From Fusobacterium sp. (GTDB lineage Bacteria; Fusobacteriota; Fusobacteriia; Fusobacteriales; Fusobacteriaceae), in the NCBI GenBank assembly GCA_030527385.1, contig JAUNAY010000077.1, forward strand, positions 1 to 5,961: DNA of 5,961 nucleotides. Direction: 5' to 3'. Made by a program: the position numbers and the translations under genes. Position 1 is the first letter of the stretch. Each line of letters starts with the position of its first letter. Below are positions 3,532 to 5,961 of the stretch, piece after piece. The notes under the pieces were generated by a model. That model searched no databases. It was not told the origin of the DNA and was given only the letters and a program-made list of their open reading frames with translations.

Positions 3532-5889
3532 TTAAGCAAAGTAAGTTTTTGTTGAAATCAGTTTTTTTATAGTATCATACTCATTTTGTAGTTCAGATGA
3601 TGAAACTATATCTCCACCAACATACATATCAGCTTCTTTTAAATATTTTTTAGCTTCTTCTTTTTCATCAAAAAGAGCATAGCACCAAGCAAGTTCAAAT
3701 TCAACCCAACCTTTAAAGGCAGATTTTTCCAAAAGAGGTTTCAAAAGATTTAAAGCTTTTTCAATCTCTCCAGCTTTTCTATAACAAGTAGCTAATTGAT
3801 AAGCTACCCAATCATCATTTGAATCCATAAATCTAGCTTTTTCAAAATATCTAATAGCTTCCTGTATTCTATTTAATCTGCTAAGAGAAAAAGCAACCTG
3901 TCCATTTATCCAAATATCATCTCTACCAAGTTCAATAGCCTTATTAAAATATTCTAAAGCTTTTTCATATTCTGTAACTGTCATTAGCTCCCAACCAATT
4001 TCAGAATACAACCATATGTCATTTCTTCCAGCTTTTTCAGCTTCAAAAAGATATTTTAAAGCTTCTTCTGAATTATTTTTTCTTCCATATAAGTACCCTA
4101 GCTGTGAGTTTACTACAGATTTATTGTAATCTTTATTAGTTGCAATAATCATATGTAGTCTTTGAATAGCTTCATCAATTCTTCCAAGAAAATCAAGACA
4201 TTCAGATATTTCAATACTTAAAAATTTGTTATTTTTATCCAACTTTTCAGCTTCTAAAAAGTTTTTTAAAGCTTCTTCATAATTTTCAGCACCTTTAAAT
4301 GCCAATCCTTTTTCAATTAATATCCAGCTGTCATCTCTACCTAATTCCATAGCTCTATTTAGATAAACCAAGGCATCTTCTGGAGTTCCAACCCTATTTA
4401 AACAAAAACCAATTTCAGAGTTTAACCAAATATCATCTCTACCAAGCTCTTTAGCTTTATTTAAAAATTCAAGCCCTTTTTCTAAATCAGCCATAGGATT
4501 GTTATATATCCAAGCTATTTCTGAAATAAGATAGATATTTTCAGGATCAACTTTAAAGCCTTTAAGATAATATTTAAGAGCTTTTTCATACTCCTCAAGT
4601 CCTTGATATGCCACTCCTATTCTTTCAAATATCCAGCCATCTTCTCTTCCCATTTTGACAGCTTTTTTAAATTCAAGAATAGCTTTTTTCAATTTTCCCA
4701 TACCACTTAAACAAAATCCTAATTCAGAGTGTAACCAACTATCATCTCTACCTAAAGAAATAATAGTTTGTAAATGTTTATATCCGTTTTCATACTCACC
4801 TATATAATCATATGCCCAAGCAAGAATTGATTCACAAGAGAGAATATCATTACTATTTTTTGCTAAATCTCTAGCTTTTTTAAAGTATTCTAAAGCTTCA
4901 TCATTTTTTTCTTCATCAAGTTTTTTATTTCCTAAATCGGAATAAACCAGCATTAAAAGAGTATCTCCGTCAGGTTCATTAGGATTTAACTCAAGACATT
5001 TTTCAAAATAATTTTTAGCTTTTTCTAAATATTCTGGATTTTCTCTAACTTTTTCAGAATAATAATAAGCATATCCTACACGGAAATTCCAAAGAGAATC
5101 ATTTTCTCCCTCATCTTTTAAAGAAAGTAAAACTTCTAATCCTTTTTCACATTGATTATTGTTATTATATGCTCTTGCAAGTTTTCCAAGAATATTATAA
5201 TCCAACTTATCTTTAGGTAAAGAGGTGATTAAATCAATAATTTTTTGATTTTTATTTTGTTTATTAAGTATTTCTAATTCTTTTTCTAAGTCATTTTTAT
5301 TGACAAAAGATTGATATAAATCTTCATCATCAATATTTATCAATCTTTCTTTTAAGTTTTTATCTACTTCTTCATCTATATAGTGAGAATTTGTATAAGC
5401 ATATCCTCTATCATTTTCTATATCATCTTTTAAAGTTAAAAATTCATAATCATTTGGTACAAGCTCTAGTCCTTTATCTATTGCATTAAAAGCTTCATCT
5501 AAAAGATTATATTTGTAGCAAAGTCTACCAAGTTGTAACCAACCCCAAGGATAATTTGGATCTACTTTTGTTCCAAGTCTGCTATATTCTAAAGCTTCAT
5601 CAAATCTTCTAAGATAAACTAAAGCACAAGAATATCTATAACACCAAATTCCATTTTTTATTCCCTCATCTTTTACTTTAGCAAGTGTTCTTTCTGCTAA
5701 CTCATAATATTCGTAGGTATCCATATTGATGTAAACATAAGCTCTCCAAAGTGCCACTTCTAAATCTTTATTCATTTCTTCATCACTATAATTATTTTCT
5801 TTTTGAATCTCTTCAAGCCATATTAAAATATCTTCTAAATATTCTGCTTCTTCAAATTTTTTAGCCCATTCTTTAGTAACAATTGTCAT
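3532..5889 (-). CDS. Tetratricopeptide-repeat protein with GR-D-W repeats
   Basis: This 785-residue protein has no signal peptide or membrane segment and should be cytoplasmic. It is built largely of TPR units, two-helix repeats that bind proteins or peptides. Residues 1-75 are helical but not clearly repetitive; TPR-like units lie at about 85-145; an acidic, charged stretch follows (150-205); the rest is TPR. From residue 380 the units keep strict register, starting near 380, 414, 448, 483, 517, 551, 585, 621, 655, 689 and 723, nearly always 34 residues apart. Six of these begin with GR[DEN]D-x-W (380, 414, 483, 517, 621, 655), and the others have degenerate versions such as DPENIY and DSNDDW. 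Each unit continues with a SEIGxCL-like helix and a YEKALxYxxKAxEL-like helix. The start is set by AGGAGG 5 nt upstream, whose first bases may overlap the TAG stop of an upstream gene. The partner and process are unknown; I infer only a scaffold or adaptor role. No catalytic domain is visible. Confidence 0.9.
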   Translation of the reverse strand: MTIVTKEWAKKFEEAEYLEDILIWLEEIQKENNYSDEEMNKDLEVALWRAYVYINMDTYEYYELAERTLAKVKDEGIKNGIWCYRYSCALVYLRRFDEALEYSRLGTKVDPNYPWGWLQLGRLCYKYNLLDEAFNAIDKGLELVPNDYEFLTLKDDIENDRGYAYTNSHYIDEEVDKNLKERLINIDDEDLYQSFVNKNDLEKELEILNKQNKNQKIIDLITSLPKDKLDYNILGKLARAYNNNNQCEKGLEVLLSLKDEGENDSLWNFRVGYAYYYSEKVRENPEYLEKAKNYFEKCLELNPNEPDGDTLLMLVYSDLGNKKLDEEKNDEALEYFKKARDLAKNSNDILSCESILAWAYDYIGEYENGYKHLQTIISLGRDDSWLHSELGFCLSGMGKLKKAILEFKKAVKMGREDGWIFERIGVAYQGLEEYEKALKYYLKGFKVDPENIYLISEIAWIYNNPMADLEKGLEFLNKAKELGRDDIWLNSEIGFCLNRVGTPEDALVYLNRAMELGRDDSWILIEKGLAFKGAENYEEALKNFLEAEKLDKNNKFLSIEISECLDFLGRIDEAIQRLHMIIATNKDYNKSVVNSQLGYLYGRKNNSEEALKYLFEAEKAGRNDIWLYSEIGWELMTVTEYEKALEYFNKAIELGRDDIWINGQVAFSLSRLNRIQEAIRYFEKARFMDSNDDWVAYQLATCYRKAGEIEKALNLLKPLLEKSAFKGWVEFELAWCYALFDEKEEAKKYLKEADMYVGGDIVSSSELQNEYDTIKKLISTKTYFA
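3622..4752 (-). repeat. Array of about 11 TPR-coding units with recurrent GR-D-W motif
   Basis: This part of the TPR gene encodes the regular 34-residue units. The 18-nt sites for the GR-D-W motif lie at 4735-4752, 4633-4650, 4426-4443, 4324-4341, 4012-4029 and 3910-3927. The copies at 4426-4446 and 3910-3930 are identical over 21 bp although they are 516 bp apart, and most copies share the core ATCATCTCTACC on the plus strand. The array probably grew by internal duplication and may be subject to recombination between units. Confidence 0.75.
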
Positions 5890-5894
5890 AAAAG

Positions 5895-5900
5895 CCTCCT
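5895..5900 (-). promoter_or_regulatory. Ribosome binding site of the TPR gene
   Basis: A perfect AGGAGG on the minus strand (5900-5895) lies 5 nt before the ATG at 5889. The preceding T makes TAGGAGG, whose TAG (5901-5899) would close an open frame entering from the right edge. Confidence 0.8.
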
Positions 5901-5961
5901 AATAAATAATCTTATTCCATAAAATATATCTGCTTGGAATATCATCACATAACCAAACTTT
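5899..5961 (-). CDS. Possible C-terminal end of an upstream gene (partial)
   Basis: On the minus strand a frame is open from the window edge for 20 codons and ends at TAG (5901-5899) inside the TPR gene's Shine-Dalgarno sequence. It reads KVWLCDDIPSRYILWNKIIY. Stop-SD overlap is common between genes of one operon, and no good promoter is visible in these 72 nt. Against it, a second frame is also open here (ending at the TGA that overlaps the TPR start codon), and 20 open codons are not significant by themselves. No family can be recognised. Confidence 0.25.
   Translation of the reverse strand, partial: KVWLCDDIPSRYILWNKIIY

Noticed and set aside
1..5961. Insertion sequence, CRISPR array, tRNA, rRNA, riboswitch or defence system
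   Set aside because: No transposase, direct-repeat-spacer pattern, cloverleaf or conserved RNA motif, or nuclease/toxin-like protein was found on either strand.

Overview
The window is a strongly A+T-rich stretch of bacterial DNA with dense, mostly co-oriented genes, consensus AGGAGG-type ribosome binding sites and TAA/TAG stops. The gene content is a divergent HU protein, a split ThrE-type exporter, a GlcNAc/glucose-family PTS permease and a long tetratricopeptide-repeat (TPR) protein with repeated GR-D-W motifs. Together with the lysine-, isoleucine- and glutamate-rich proteins this suggests a Fusobacterium-like organism. A low-G+C Firmicute is the alternative. The assignment is inferred from composition and protein style, not from a marker gene.

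Layout from left to right. Positions 1-158 are a non-coding leader with inverted repeats and several -10-like hexamers, ahead of a plus-strand gene for a 97-residue HU/IHF-family DNA-binding protein (159-452). This gene meets, tail to tail and only 4 nt apart, a minus-strand pair (457-921 and 925-1689) encoding the small and large halves of a ThrE/YjjPB-type exporter. A single hairpin (444-474) contains both stop codons and can serve as a terminator. Upstream of the exporter pair are its own extended -10 promoter (about 1723-1731) and a strong terminator (1772-1799) that closes the next minus-strand gene. That gene (1825-3288) is a complete PTS IICB permease of the GlcNAc type without a IIA domain. 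A 243-nt gap (3289-3531) holds its extended -10 promoter, a 26-bp inverted repeat placed like an operator, and its Shine-Dalgarno sequence. The rest (3532-5889) is a 785-residue TPR protein, also on the minus strand. It may follow another gene whose last codons run off the right edge.

How they work together. Apart from the translationally coupled exporter pair, the genes look like separate transcription units. The permease would bring in and phosphorylate an amino sugar (or glucose), with phosphate from a IIA encoded elsewhere. The exporter pair would release a small metabolite (succinate, or threonine/serine, by family precedent). The HU variant would act on the nucleoid. The TPR protein is probably a cytoplasmic interaction scaffold of unknown partner. 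I see no evidence of a mobile element, CRISPR array, RNA gene or defence system, and no clear new multi-gene system. The points most worth a second look are the shared terminator over two stop codons, the operator-like palindromes, the altered DNA-binding arm of the HU protein, and the homogeneous TPR repeats.
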